This document shows, piece after piece, positions 51,599 through 59,763 of a DNA stretch of 64,000 nt (position 1 is the stretch's first letter; each line of letters begins with the position of its first letter). The notes beneath the pieces are model-generated. The model ran no database searches, was not told the DNA's origin, and worked only from the letters and a program-made list of their open reading frames with translations. A program made the translations under genes and the position numbers. This DNA comes from Acidiflorens sp963847715. Its GTDB lineage: Bacteria > Acidobacteriota > Terriglobia > Terriglobales > Acidobacteriaceae. Where the stretch lies: contig CAWKAZ010000009.1 in the NCBI GenBank assembly GCA_963847715.1, forward strand, positions 434,001 through 498,000, in the 5' to 3' direction.

Positions 51599-53782
51599 AT
51601 GGCCCGACAAACTCCCGGCAACCGTGCGCCGCTTCTCAACCGCGAAGCCTCGTGGCTGAAGTTTAACTGGCGGGTGCTGGAAGAAGCCCTCGATCTGCGC
51701 AATCCTCTGCTGGAGCGGTTGAAGTTTCTCGCCATCTCCGCCAGCAACCTGGACGAGTTCTTCGAAGTCCGCGTCGGTGGACTCTTGCAACAACTGGAAG
51801 ACGGCCACAATTCCGTCACTCCCGATGGCTTGACCATGATGGAGGAGCGGGACCTCATCAAGGACGCCACCCACGAGTTTGTCCAGGAACAGTATTCTTG
51901 CTGGAACGACCGCCTGCTGCCCGAACTGACCGAGCAGGGAATTCGCGTCTTGAGCATCGGCGAATTGGACGAGACGGCACGGGCGTTCGTGGATGACTAC
52001 TGCGAGCGCGAACTTGACCCACTGCTCACACCGGTCACCGTAGATCCTTCGCATCCTTTTCCGCGCGTCATCAACAAGGCGCTCTGCGTCGCCTTGTTGT
52101 TGCGTCGTCGCCGGCGCTCGTCGCTCACTTATACCGGAGTCGTCACCGTCCCGCGATCGCTTCCGCGCTTGGTTCGGCTGCCCTCGCAAGGGACCATCGA
52201 TTACATTTTCCTGGCCGACCTTGTCGTGCATCACGCCGCGCGAATGTACCAGGGATACGACATCATTTCCTCCGCCGCTTTTCGGGTCACGCGCAACAGC
52301 AACCTGTACCTGCAGGAAGAGGAATCGCGCAATCTGCTGGAATCGGTGCGCGCGGAGCTCCACAACCGGCGCAAGGGAGATGCGGTGCGGATGGAGATTG
52401 AATCCGAAGCTAACCCCGAGATCATCGAGCGTCTGGGAACCGTTTTCGAGTTGGACCCGTGGCAGGTTTTTGCTGTTAACGGCCCGGTCAATCTCTCGCG
52501 TCTGTTCAATGTCTACGATGCTGCCGAGCGTCCGGATCTAAAGTTTCGAACCTACGTCCCACGTGAATTGCGCCTGACCGCAAAATCGCACGATTTATTT
52601 GAAGAATTACGCCGCCACGACGTTCTGTTGCACCATCCCTACGATTCCTACGATGCCGTACTCGGATTCATTCAATCGGCTGCGGATGATGAACGCGTGC
52701 TATCCATCAAGCAGACTCTTTACCGGACCAACGAACATTCCCACATTGTTCCATCACTCATGGCGGCGGCAGCGCACAAGGAAGTGACCGCCGTGGTGGA
52801 ACTGAAGGCGCGCTTTGATGAGGCAACGAACATTCGCTGGGCGCGCGATATGGAAGATGCTGGAGTGCAAGTCTTCCACGGCCTGGTCGGTTTGAAGACA
52901 CATTGCAAACTGGCCCTGCTGGTGCGCCGCGATCCCGACGGTGTGACCCGCCAGTACGCGCATCTCGGTACCGGGAACTACAACGCGACGACCGCTCGCA
53001 TCTATACCGACCTTAGCCTGCTGACCGCTGACCCGGAGATCACACGCGCGGTTCACGATGTGTTCAGCTTCCTGACGGCCTATGCAGAGCACCCGAGCTA
53101 TGGACCTCTGATGGTTGCACCGTTGGATTTGGCGGAGAAGTGCATATCGCTGATTGAACGCGAAGCGGAGCATGCACGCCAAGGCCGACCGGCCCGCATC
53201 ATTGCCAAGATGAACGCCCTGCTGGAGAAGAATGTGATCCAGGCGCTGTATCGCGCTTCGCAGGCGGGAGTAGACATTGAATTGATCGTCAGAGGAATGT
53301 GCGCGTTGCGCCCGGGAATTCGCGGCCTCAGCGACCGCATCCGCGTGCGGAGTATTCTAGGGCGCTTCCTTGAGCACAGCCGCATTTTTTGCTTCGAGAA
53401 TGGCGGGGAACAGGAAATTTACTTGGGCAGCGCCGATTGGATGAACCGCAATTTACACGAGCGCGTCGAAGTGATGTTCCCGCTCAAGAACCCTTTACTG
53501 CGGGACCGGGTGATGCATGAAATTCTGGCTGCCTACCTCGCTGACAACATCAAAGTAAGATTTCTGCAAAGTGACGGCCGGTACCTGCGCCCATGGCAAT
53601 CGGCACGTGGCCGGTCGAAAAGGCCTCCGCGAGGTGCGTCCGCTTTCAGCGCGCAGGATTTTCTCATCGGTCTGGCGGAAGGCATGAACACTCCGGAGGA
53701 CATTCCCGCAACTGCGCCTCGGCGGGTTGCTCGCGCTGCAGGACGCACGCAAGTTGGAAGAGCTGTGATGGGAAGGGAATAA
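51599..53782 (+). CDS. ppk1: Polyphosphate kinase 1
   Basis: This enzyme makes polyphosphate reversibly from ATP. It is 727 residues, the usual size. The two phosphorylation-site histidines of the PLD-like fold are H435 (KTHCKLALLV) and H593 (FLEHSRIFCF), with LNREASWLKFNWRVLEEA and ASNLDEFFEVRVGG at the N-terminus and QEIYLGSADWMNRNLHERVEVMFP near the end. The last 50 residues are a basic, Ala/Pro-rich extension. The ATG at 51599 begins at the family N-terminus. sixA follows at 9 nt. No Pho-box-like repeat was noted in the 180 nt upstream. Confidence 0.96.
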   Translation: MARQTPGNRAPLLNREASWLKFNWRVLEEALDLRNPLLERLKFLAISASNLDEFFEVRVGGLLQQLEDGHNSVTPDGLTMMEERDLIKDATHEFVQEQYSCWNDRLLPELTEQGIRVLSIGELDETARAFVDDYCERELDPLLTPVTVDPSHPFPRVINKALCVALLLRRRRRSSLTYTGVVTVPRSLPRLVRLPSQGTIDYIFLADLVVHHAARMYQGYDIISSAAFRVTRNSNLYLQEEESRNLLESVRAELHNRRKGDAVRMEIESEANPEIIERLGTVFELDPWQVFAVNGPVNLSRLFNVYDAAERPDLKFRTYVPRELRLTAKSHDLFEELRRHDVLLHHPYDSYDAVLGFIQSAADDERVLSIKQTLYRTNEHSHIVPSLMAAAAHKEVTAVVELKARFDEATNIRWARDMEDAGVQVFHGLVGLKTHCKLALLVRRDPDGVTRQYAHLGTGNYNATTARIYTDLSLLTADPEITRAVHDVFSFLTAYAEHPSYGPLMVAPLDLAEKCISLIEREAEHARQGRPARIIAKMNALLEKNVIQALYRASQAGVDIELIVRGMCALRPGIRGLSDRIRVRSILGRFLEHSRIFCFENGGEQEIYLGSADWMNRNLHERVEVMFPLKNPLLRDRVMHEILAAYLADNIKVRFLQSDGRYLRPWQSARGRSKRPPRGASAFSAQDFLIGLAEGMNTPEDIPATAPRRVARAAGRTQVGRAVMGRE

Positions 53783-53791
53783 GCACTCCAG

Positions 53792-54322
53792 ATGTTTCTC
53801 TATTTTTTACGCCACGCCAGTGCCGGCACCCAGTTGAGCAGCGCGAAGAAGGACGAAAAGCGCGGTCTCGACAAAGACGGAATTGAGCAATGCGGCTATA
53901 TCGGCCGTGCCCTCGCCGCACTTGGTGTACAAGTCGAGATCATTATTTCGAGCCCGCTGAAACGTTCCACGCAGACCGCGGCCTTGGTTGGAAACGAAAT
54001 GGGCCACGAGGGCCGATTGGTCACCGAAAATGCGTTGCGCCCGCAGGCGACATTTTCCGATTTCCAGAAATTGCTGGAGAAATACGCTCGCCAGGATTCC
54101 GTTCTGTTGGTCGGTCATAATCCTAACTTGCGCGATTTCCTGGGGCGGGTAATCAGCGACAGCGGTTGCGAGGCTGTTATCGAACTCAAAAAAGGCGCCG
54201 TCGCGAAGGTTGAAATGCGGCGCAACGCCGGGTCGCTGAGTTGGTGCATTACCCCCCGGATCCTGCGAGCGCTTCACGCTGCCGCAACGGAAAGTTCGCG
54301 TCCGAACACTTCTCGAAAATAG
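53792..54322 (+). CDS. sixA: SixA-type phosphohistidine phosphatase
   Basis: This 176-residue histidine-phosphatase-family enzyme would dephosphorylate phosphohistidine or related phosphates. The RHG-type motif is R7-H8 in YFLRHASAG. SSPLKRSTQTAALVG and LLVGHNPNLRDFL supply the other active-site residues. It directly follows ppk1, so it may act in polyphosphate or phosphate signalling. Its last 49 nt overlap the 3' end of the convergent ppx gene. Confidence 0.88.
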   Translation: MFLYFLRHASAGTQLSSAKKDEKRGLDKDGIEQCGYIGRALAALGVQVEIIISSPLKRSTQTAALVGNEMGHEGRLVTENALRPQATFSDFQKLLEKYARQDSVLLVGHNPNLRDFLGRVISDSGCEAVIELKKGAVAKVEMRRNAGSLSWCITPRILRALHAAATESSRPNTSRK

Positions 54323-55806
54323 GAGCGGTCTTTTTCGATCGCCCACACTTCAAGGTCAACGCTGGACTTCCCGCGTGGCGCCAGCTTCATAGAGACTTTC
54401 CCATTGCGTGCAGAAACAGCAACTTTTTCCACTGACTGACTTCTGCCCATGTTCAACGCTCGGGCAATCCGCAGCAACATGGAGGCCTTGGTCACGTTTT
54501 CCTGTTCCTCAGGACTCAAGGCGCCCATGGGGCCGTCTCCCGGCGTGGGGCGCGACTTTCCCAGGTAGCGCGCGATCGAACCGATGATGCGGCGCTGTTG
54601 CGGCGTGTACCCGAGTATTTCGGAATTGGCGATGATGTAGTAGGTATGGCGGTGATGTCCGTTGCGGTTCACATAGTCGCCAACCTCGTACAACATAGCC
54701 GCTGCCGACAGCCATTCCAGGTACTCTGGCGGTAATTGATGTACGGACTTCAAGGAAGAAAATAGAAGCAGAGCCGAGTCGCGCACATGCAACGCATGCT
54801 GCAAGTCAACACGATAGTGTTCGACTGCACGTTGAATCGACTCCCATCGTTCTGACTCAACCGCGCGGCCCGATCGTGTGCTGCGGTCGTATTCCGCAGC
54901 CATTTGGGCGAGGATGCCATCGCGCAAGCCGAGCGGCGAATAGCGAAATCCCAGCAGATGACAGCGTTCCAGCAACTCTGCGTATACGACGGCGCCGGCA
55001 GAGATAATCTCGGCCCGCCGTGGTCCGATTCCGGGAACCTTCTTTCGCTCTTCTAGAGGGAGCCGTGTGATTTGCTTTGCAATTCGACGCATCATTTCAC
55101 GCGTAACATAGTTCGTCCGGCCGACTGCTCGCGTGCGCGAGATATGGCGGCCCATACCAGACAACGCGGCCGCCGTCCCGGAGGTAGCGATTACCGCACC
55201 CACACGGGCCGACTTGATCCTGTTCTGGACCCGCGTGATCTCGCGCGCTACAAATCCTTCGAGGCGTTTTAGCTCGCCCTTTCGCGGCGGATCATGTTGC
55301 AGGAACTCACCGGTCAGACGCACGGCGCCAAGCGGCAGGCTCACGGTGTCCCGGAGATGCCCGTCGCGCGATAGCGTCAGTTCGCAACTTCCGCCACCGA
55401 GGTCTACCAGCAGGATGGTGTGAGCGCCGAGCCGGCTGGCGGAGATGATGCCGAGATGAATCAGCCGAGCTTCTTCGAGTCCTGAAATGACTTCGATGGT
55501 CCAACCGGTGGTTGAACGCACCCACTCCACAAATGTTCGCGCATTCCGAGCGTCTCGCAACGCCGCTGTGGCCACTACCTTTACCGAATCTGTACCACAT
55601 TCCTGCACGGCACGATTGAAGCGCCGCAACACCTGCACGGTTTGGGCCATAGCTTCCGGCGAAAGCGAGCCGCCGCTAAATACCCCTTCACCGAGCCGGG
55701 TGACCTCGCGATCTTCGTGGATTTCCTTCAGCCGTCCAGCCTGCAAACGCGAGATTTTCAAACGAACGGAGTTCGAGCCGATGTCGATGGCGGCAAAAGT
55801 GGGCAT
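54274..55806 (-). CDS. ppx: Exopolyphosphatase / guanosine pentaphosphate phosphohydrolase
   Basis: This protein of 510 residues would remove terminal phosphates from polyphosphate or pppGpp. The ASKHA phosphate loop is DIGSNSVRLKIS (8-19). GLEEARLIHLGI and LLVDLGGGSCELTL (second loop) follow, and PGIGPRRAEIISAGAVVYAELL closes the Ppx domain. The C-terminal half (about 310-510) is an HD-like helical domain (VEHYRVDLQHALHVRDSALLLF, EVGDYVNRNGHHRHTYYIIANSE). It faces ppk1-sixA on the other strand with a 49-nt tail overlap and shares the promoter gap with pstC. Synthesis and breakdown of polyphosphate are therefore encoded side by side. Confidence 0.92.
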   Translation of the reverse strand: MPTFAAIDIGSNSVRLKISRLQAGRLKEIHEDREVTRLGEGVFSGGSLSPEAMAQTVQVLRRFNRAVQECGTDSVKVVATAALRDARNARTFVEWVRSTTGWTIEVISGLEEARLIHLGIISASRLGAHTILLVDLGGGSCELTLSRDGHLRDTVSLPLGAVRLTGEFLQHDPPRKGELKRLEGFVAREITRVQNRIKSARVGAVIATSGTAAALSGMGRHISRTRAVGRTNYVTREMMRRIAKQITRLPLEERKKVPGIGPRRAEIISAGAVVYAELLERCHLLGFRYSPLGLRDGILAQMAAEYDRSTRSGRAVESERWESIQRAVEHYRVDLQHALHVRDSALLLFSSLKSVHQLPPEYLEWLSAAAMLYEVGDYVNRNGHHRHTYYIIANSEILGYTPQQRRIIGSIARYLGKSRPTPGDGPMGALSPEEQENVTKASMLLRIARALNMGRSQSVEKVAVSARNGKVSMKLAPRGKSSVDLEVWAIEKDRSYFREVFGRELSVAAA

Positions 55807-55917
55807 AAAGCGTCACGACCAGTATTCTCACAACCGTCAACAGTCACGCAAGCAGAGCGATGAATCCAGCGAACGGAGTTCGAGGACCCAACCGCAAATA
55901 ATATCGGTAACTCCGCT

Positions 55918-55935
55918 TTTTAACGGATTTGTAAC
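55918..55935 (+). promoter_or_regulatory. Pho-box-like direct repeat upstream of pstC
   Basis: TTTTAAC, four bases and TTGTAAC repeat with 11-nt period, as at pstS. It ends 25 nt before the pstC start, in the gap shared with the divergent ppx gene. Confidence 0.55.
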
Positions 55936-55960
55936 AACCTTCTGGTAGCCTCTGGACGGA

Positions 55961-56995
55961 ATGTCTAATCAAGCTCTGCCCCGGCCGCGTTTCAACGCTC
56001 CCGAACCGGAGCGGGGATCAAAGGCCGCCCTGAAAATCGAAGCCAGAACCGCGCCGCTACTGCAGGGGAGGGTGAACGAGACTCCCGACGTATTGTTTGG
56101 TTGGGCGATGCGTTTTTGCGGCGTGGCGGTAGTGGCGATCCTGGGCCTGATTGTCTATCAACTGGTAATCGGTTCTGAGCTTTCGTGGCATGCTTTCGGC
56201 TGGAAGTTCTTTGGCCAATCCGACTGGAATCCGGTAGAGGACCAGTACGGCGCGCTCCCATTCATTTTCGGGACGATCGTCTCCTCGCTGCTTTCGCTTT
56301 TGATTGCTATACCGCTGTCGATCGGGGTGGCAATTTTCATAACGGAAATGTGCCCCGTCGGCCTGCGCGGAATTCTCTCGTTTACCACCGAGTTGCTGGC
56401 TGCGATCCCGAGCGTGGTGTATGGGCTTTGGGCGATCTTTGTCCTCGTGCCGCTCCTTCGGGAGTATGTTCAGCCCTTTCTTGGCAAGACGCTGGGCTGG
56501 ACCGGCTTTTTCAGCGGCCCCCCGTACGGCATCGGGATGCTGGCGGCCGGCGTCATCCTGGCCATCATGATTATTCCCATCATTTCCTCCATCACGCGCG
56601 AGGTGCTCGTCGTCGTGCCGCAGCACCAACGGGAAGCGGTGCTGGCGCTCGGAGCGACGCGCTGGGAAATGATCCGGCTGGGCGTTTTGCGGAATGCCCG
56701 GGCCGGCATCGTGGGTGCCATTATTTTGGGCCTGGGCCGAGCGCTCGGAGAAACGATGGCGGTCACCATGGTCATTGGAAACCGTCCGGAGATTGCGAAG
56801 TCGCTGTTTGCTCCCGGATACACCATGGCCAGCGTACTGGCTAATGAATTTACGGAAGCGACCGGCGATCTCTATCTCTCGGCCTTAATTGAAATCGGCC
56901 TGGCGCTATTCTTTGTCACGATTGTGGTGAATGCATTGGCGCGCCTCATGGTCTGGAGCGTCACGCGAGGGCAGCCGGCGAGAAGCATTGCCTGA
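55961..56995 (+). CDS. pstC: Phosphate ABC transporter permease PstC
   Basis: This 344-residue inner-membrane protein has six main spans after an N-terminal segment (about 48-70). ALPFIFGTIVSSLLSLLIAIPLSIGVAIFITEM, ELLAAIPSVVYGLWAIFVL and VVPQHQREAVLALGATRWEMIRLGVLRNARAGIVGAIILGLGRALGETMAVTMVIGN (the EAA loop that docks with PstB) are typical. The ATG at 55961 is used. It overlaps pstA by 8 nt. The 42-residue cytoplasmic N-terminus is longer than usual. Confidence 0.95.
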   Translation: MSNQALPRPRFNAPEPERGSKAALKIEARTAPLLQGRVNETPDVLFGWAMRFCGVAVVAILGLIVYQLVIGSELSWHAFGWKFFGQSDWNPVEDQYGALPFIFGTIVSSLLSLLIAIPLSIGVAIFITEMCPVGLRGILSFTTELLAAIPSVVYGLWAIFVLVPLLREYVQPFLGKTLGWTGFFSGPPYGIGMLAAGVILAIMIIPIISSITREVLVVVPQHQREAVLALGATRWEMIRLGVLRNARAGIVGAIILGLGRALGETMAVTMVIGNRPEIAKSLFAPGYTMASVLANEFTEATGDLYLSALIEIGLALFFVTIVVNALARLMVWSVTRGQPARSIA

Positions 56996-57884
56996 TACGA
57001 ATTCCAATTCGACGGCAGTCGTTCCGAAGGTGGAGATTCCGCCTTTCAGCATGCGTCGGCGTGTGACCGACCATGTCATGACCGGGCTTTCCGTGCTTAC
57101 CGTGGTGCTCGTCCTGCTGCCGCTTTTCGCGATTTTTGCCTACCTGCTCATCAAGGGAATCGGATCGATCAATCTTGCCTTCCTGACGCAAACTCCAAAA
57201 CCAGTCGGTGAACCGGGCGGCGGGATGGCGAATGCGATCGTTGGCTCGATGGTCATTCTTGCCATAGCAAGTATTCTCGGCGTGCCTCTGGGAATCGGCG
57301 CCGGTGTCTTTCTTTCCGAGTACGGCCGCAACCGTTATGGGGATACCGTGCGCTTCGTTTCTGACGTGCTGAACGGCGTGCCCTCGATCGTGATCGGCAT
57401 TGTGGCATACGGCCTGGTCGTAATGAGGCAGAAGCACTTCTCCGCGTTGGCCGGCGGTGTTGCGTTGGCCATCATGATGATTCCGACGATCGCTCGTACT
57501 ACCGAGCAGATGCTGCTGCTGGTCCCGCAGGCGATCCGCGAAGCGGCTTTTGGGCTAGGGGTTTCCCGCTGGCGTACGACGGTTTCGATCACGCTGCGCA
57601 CGGCCACTTCCGGAGTCATCACCGGGATCATGCTGGCCTTCGCCCGCGTAGCTGGAGAGACCGCGCCGTTGCTTTTCACCGCTTTTGGAAACCAGTTCTG
57701 GAACTGGAAATCGGACCAGCCGACAGCGGCTTTGTCGTTGCAGATTTTCACCTACGCCATTTCGCCGTTCGATGAATGGCATAGGCAGGCGTGGGCAGGC
57801 GCGCTGGTCTTGATTGTTCTGATCGTCAGCGCCGTCGCGGCAGTTCGTATTGCCGTGCGGCACGGGACTTTGTCAGGAGCGTAG
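56988..57884 (+). CDS. pstA: Phosphate ABC transporter permease PstA
   Basis: This partner permease of PstC is 298 residues from the TTG at 56988. SMRRRVTDHVMTGLSVLTVVLVLLPLFAIFAYLLIKG starts the first span. SILGVPLGIGAGVFLSEYG, VLNGVPSIVIGIVAYGLVV and LLLVPQAIREAAFGLGVSRWRTTVSITLRTATSGVITGIMLAFARVAGETAPLL (EAA loop) follow. The TTG lies inside the last codons of pstC, and an ATG at 57051 (MRRRV) is an alternative. pstB follows at 23 nt. Confidence 0.94.
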   Translation: MPDTNSNSTAVVPKVEIPPFSMRRRVTDHVMTGLSVLTVVLVLLPLFAIFAYLLIKGIGSINLAFLTQTPKPVGEPGGGMANAIVGSMVILAIASILGVPLGIGAGVFLSEYGRNRYGDTVRFVSDVLNGVPSIVIGIVAYGLVVMRQKHFSALAGGVALAIMMIPTIARTTEQMLLLVPQAIREAAFGLGVSRWRTTVSITLRTATSGVITGIMLAFARVAGETAPLLFTAFGNQFWNWKSDQPTAALSLQIFTYAISPFDEWHRQAWAGALVLIVLIVSAVAAVRIAVRHGTLSGA

Positions 57885-57907
57885 AGTAGGCAGGAGTTGA
57901 ATCAGCT

Positions 57908-58666
57908 ATGGGCGTCGGAATCACAGTCGAGCACTTGAACGCGTTTTACGCGAAAACGCAGGCGCTGTTCGACATCAATATCATCGTGCAAGCCAATCAC
58001 GCGACCGCATTGATCGGTCCGTCGGGGTGCGGGAAGTCGACGTTCATTCGCTGCCTGAACCGCATGCACGAAACGATTCCCGAGGCACGGGTTGAAGGAC
58101 TGGTTCGTATCGGCGACCTGAGTGTATACAACGGCACCTCGGCAACGCAGTTGCGTCGGCGTGTGGGGATGGTGTTCCAGAAGCCCAATCCGTTTCCCAC
58201 GATGTCGATCTATGACAATGTCGCCGCCGGACTCAAACTGAACGGCTTTGGTAATCGCAAGCAACTCGACGAGATTGTGCAGAAATCGTTGGAGAGTTCC
58301 GCATTGTGGACCGAGGTTAAAGACTCCCTCCACAAGAAGTCCGGCGCGAGCTTGTCAGGCGGACAACAGCAGCGTCTGTGCATCGCCCGGGCTCTGGCCG
58401 TCCAGCCGGAGGTCCTGCTGATGGACGAGCCCTGCTCCGCGCTCGATCCGATCTCGACCGGCAAAATCGAAGAGCTGATTTTTCAATTAAAAGAGCAGTA
58501 CACGATCGTAATTGTGACGCATAATATGCAACAGGCCGCCCGCGTGGCCGAATTTACTGGCTTCTTCCTTCTGGGCAAGATGATTGAGTTCGATAAGACT
58601 GAGAAGATATTCACCAATCCTTCCGATAAACGGACGGAAGATTACGTCACAGGCAGGTTCGGATAA
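57908..58666 (+). CDS. pstB: Phosphate ABC transporter ATPase
   Basis: This 252-residue ATPase powers phosphate import. Walker A GPSGCGKST is at residues 37-45, the Q-loop is in VFQKPNPFP, the ABC signature is LSGGQQQRLCIARALAVQPEVLLMDEPCSALDP, and the H-loop is in VTHNMQQAARVAEFTGFFLLG. All are intact. The ATG at 57908 is followed by the gene's own stop overlapping phoU (TAATG). Confidence 0.97.
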   Translation: MGVGITVEHLNAFYAKTQALFDINIIVQANHATALIGPSGCGKSTFIRCLNRMHETIPEARVEGLVRIGDLSVYNGTSATQLRRRVGMVFQKPNPFPTMSIYDNVAAGLKLNGFGNRKQLDEIVQKSLESSALWTEVKDSLHKKSGASLSGGQQQRLCIARALAVQPEVLLMDEPCSALDPISTGKIEELIFQLKEQYTIVIVTHNMQQAARVAEFTGFFLLGKMIEFDKTEKIFTNPSDKRTEDYVTGRFG

Positions 58667-59361
58667 TGCGCACGCGCTTTCAACAGCAGATGGAAGAACT
58701 CCGGGAGAAACTGCTCCGTATGGGCGGCCTCGCGGAACTGGCGGTTGATCGCGCCTGCCAGGCGTACACCCAACGCGATCTCACTCGTTGCCAGTTGGTG
58801 CTGGAGAACGAGAGTCTAATCAACGCCGCGGAGCGCGAGATTGACGAACTGGCCTTTGATATTCTCGCGACCCAGCAGCCTGCGGCCGTGGACCTGCGCT
58901 TCATTCTCGCCGTAACCAAGATCAACGCTGATCTCGAGCGTGTCGGTGATCAGGCGGTCAACATCGCCGAGCGCGTAATGGATCTGATCGAGCTTCCCGC
59001 GGTGGACTTGCCAGTTGATATCGGACGCATGGCGACCGCGGTCAGCGCCATGGTGCGACGAGCCCTGGAGTCGTTCGTGGAAGGGAAGGCCGAGTTGGCG
59101 CAAGCCGTCCTGGAAATGGATCACGTCGTCGATCGCATGCGCGATGAAGCCTTCATCGTGCTCGTGCGAAAGATGAACGAAGAGCCGCAAGTGACTCAAC
59201 AAGCGCTAGATGCACTTCTGGTGGCACGCAATTTGGAGCGCGTGGCGGACCATGCCACGAACATTTCCGAAGACGTCATTTTCTGGGTTTTGGGCGCTGA
59301 TGTTCGCCATCATGCCCAAGCCGCCTCGGCCGCTCCGCGCCCTGATACCCGCGAACAGTAA
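58666..59361 (+). CDS. phoU: Phosphate signalling protein PhoU
   Basis: This is a 231-residue, all-helical protein that links the Pst transporter to the PhoR sensor. RTRFQQQMEELREKLLRMGGLAELAVDRAC begins the first three-helix bundle. AEREIDELAFDILATQQPAAVDLRFILAVTKINADLERVGDQAVNIAERV and LVARNLERVADHATNISEDVIFWVLGADV are the two metal-site halves. The start overlaps the pstB stop. PhoR and PhoB are not in the window. Confidence 0.95.
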   Translation: MRTRFQQQMEELREKLLRMGGLAELAVDRACQAYTQRDLTRCQLVLENESLINAAEREIDELAFDILATQQPAAVDLRFILAVTKINADLERVGDQAVNIAERVMDLIELPAVDLPVDIGRMATAVSAMVRRALESFVEGKAELAQAVLEMDHVVDRMRDEAFIVLVRKMNEEPQVTQQALDALLVARNLERVADHATNISEDVIFWVLGADVRHHAQAASAAPRPDTREQ

Positions 59362-59518
59362 GCGGGGCGACTCCTACAGCCTCGCGCTGGTCTGACGCGC
59401 CTCTCGTTGACATCCGTTGTTAGAATAGAAGTAGGTGCTCACCGCACCGCAGTCGCTTATTCTTTGACAACTTACAAAAAGGCTAACTCTGAGCGAGGCG
59501 CTAGGGCTTTTCCAAGAC

Positions 59519-59622
59519 ACGCCATTGAAGTTCTTTATTTCCAAGACTTTGCCCCCAACCCCTTATTCCTCAAAGACCGGGCAAAAAGCTCTCCGTAAAG
59601 TCCTGATTCCAAAAGACCGGGG
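59519..59622 (+). repeat. Dispersed intergenic repeat, copy B (AAAGACC type)
   Basis: This matches copy A at 45232-45325 in block order: CCATTGA, CAAGACTTT, CCAACCCCTTATTC, CAAAGACC, AAAGTCCTGATTC and CAAAAGACCGG. It sits in the 402-nt gap between phoU and the GH20 gene; the gap also holds a G-rich run (GGGGGGAGGGGGGG near 59619) and the GH20 start region. Short complementary blocks (AAAGACC and GTCTTTG/GTCCTG types) could pair. No gene or known RNA family was recognised in it. Confidence 0.6.
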
Positions 59623-59763
59623 GGAGGGGGGGTACCCCTCGGCCTCAAAATGGATTTCGAGTCTCAAGAGTCGCAACTGTGTTCGTCAAGTCGGATCCTC
59701 CACGCGACGTCACGGGCTTGTCGCCGCCTGAGATCTGCTGATAGTCTCGCCATTCACCTCATC

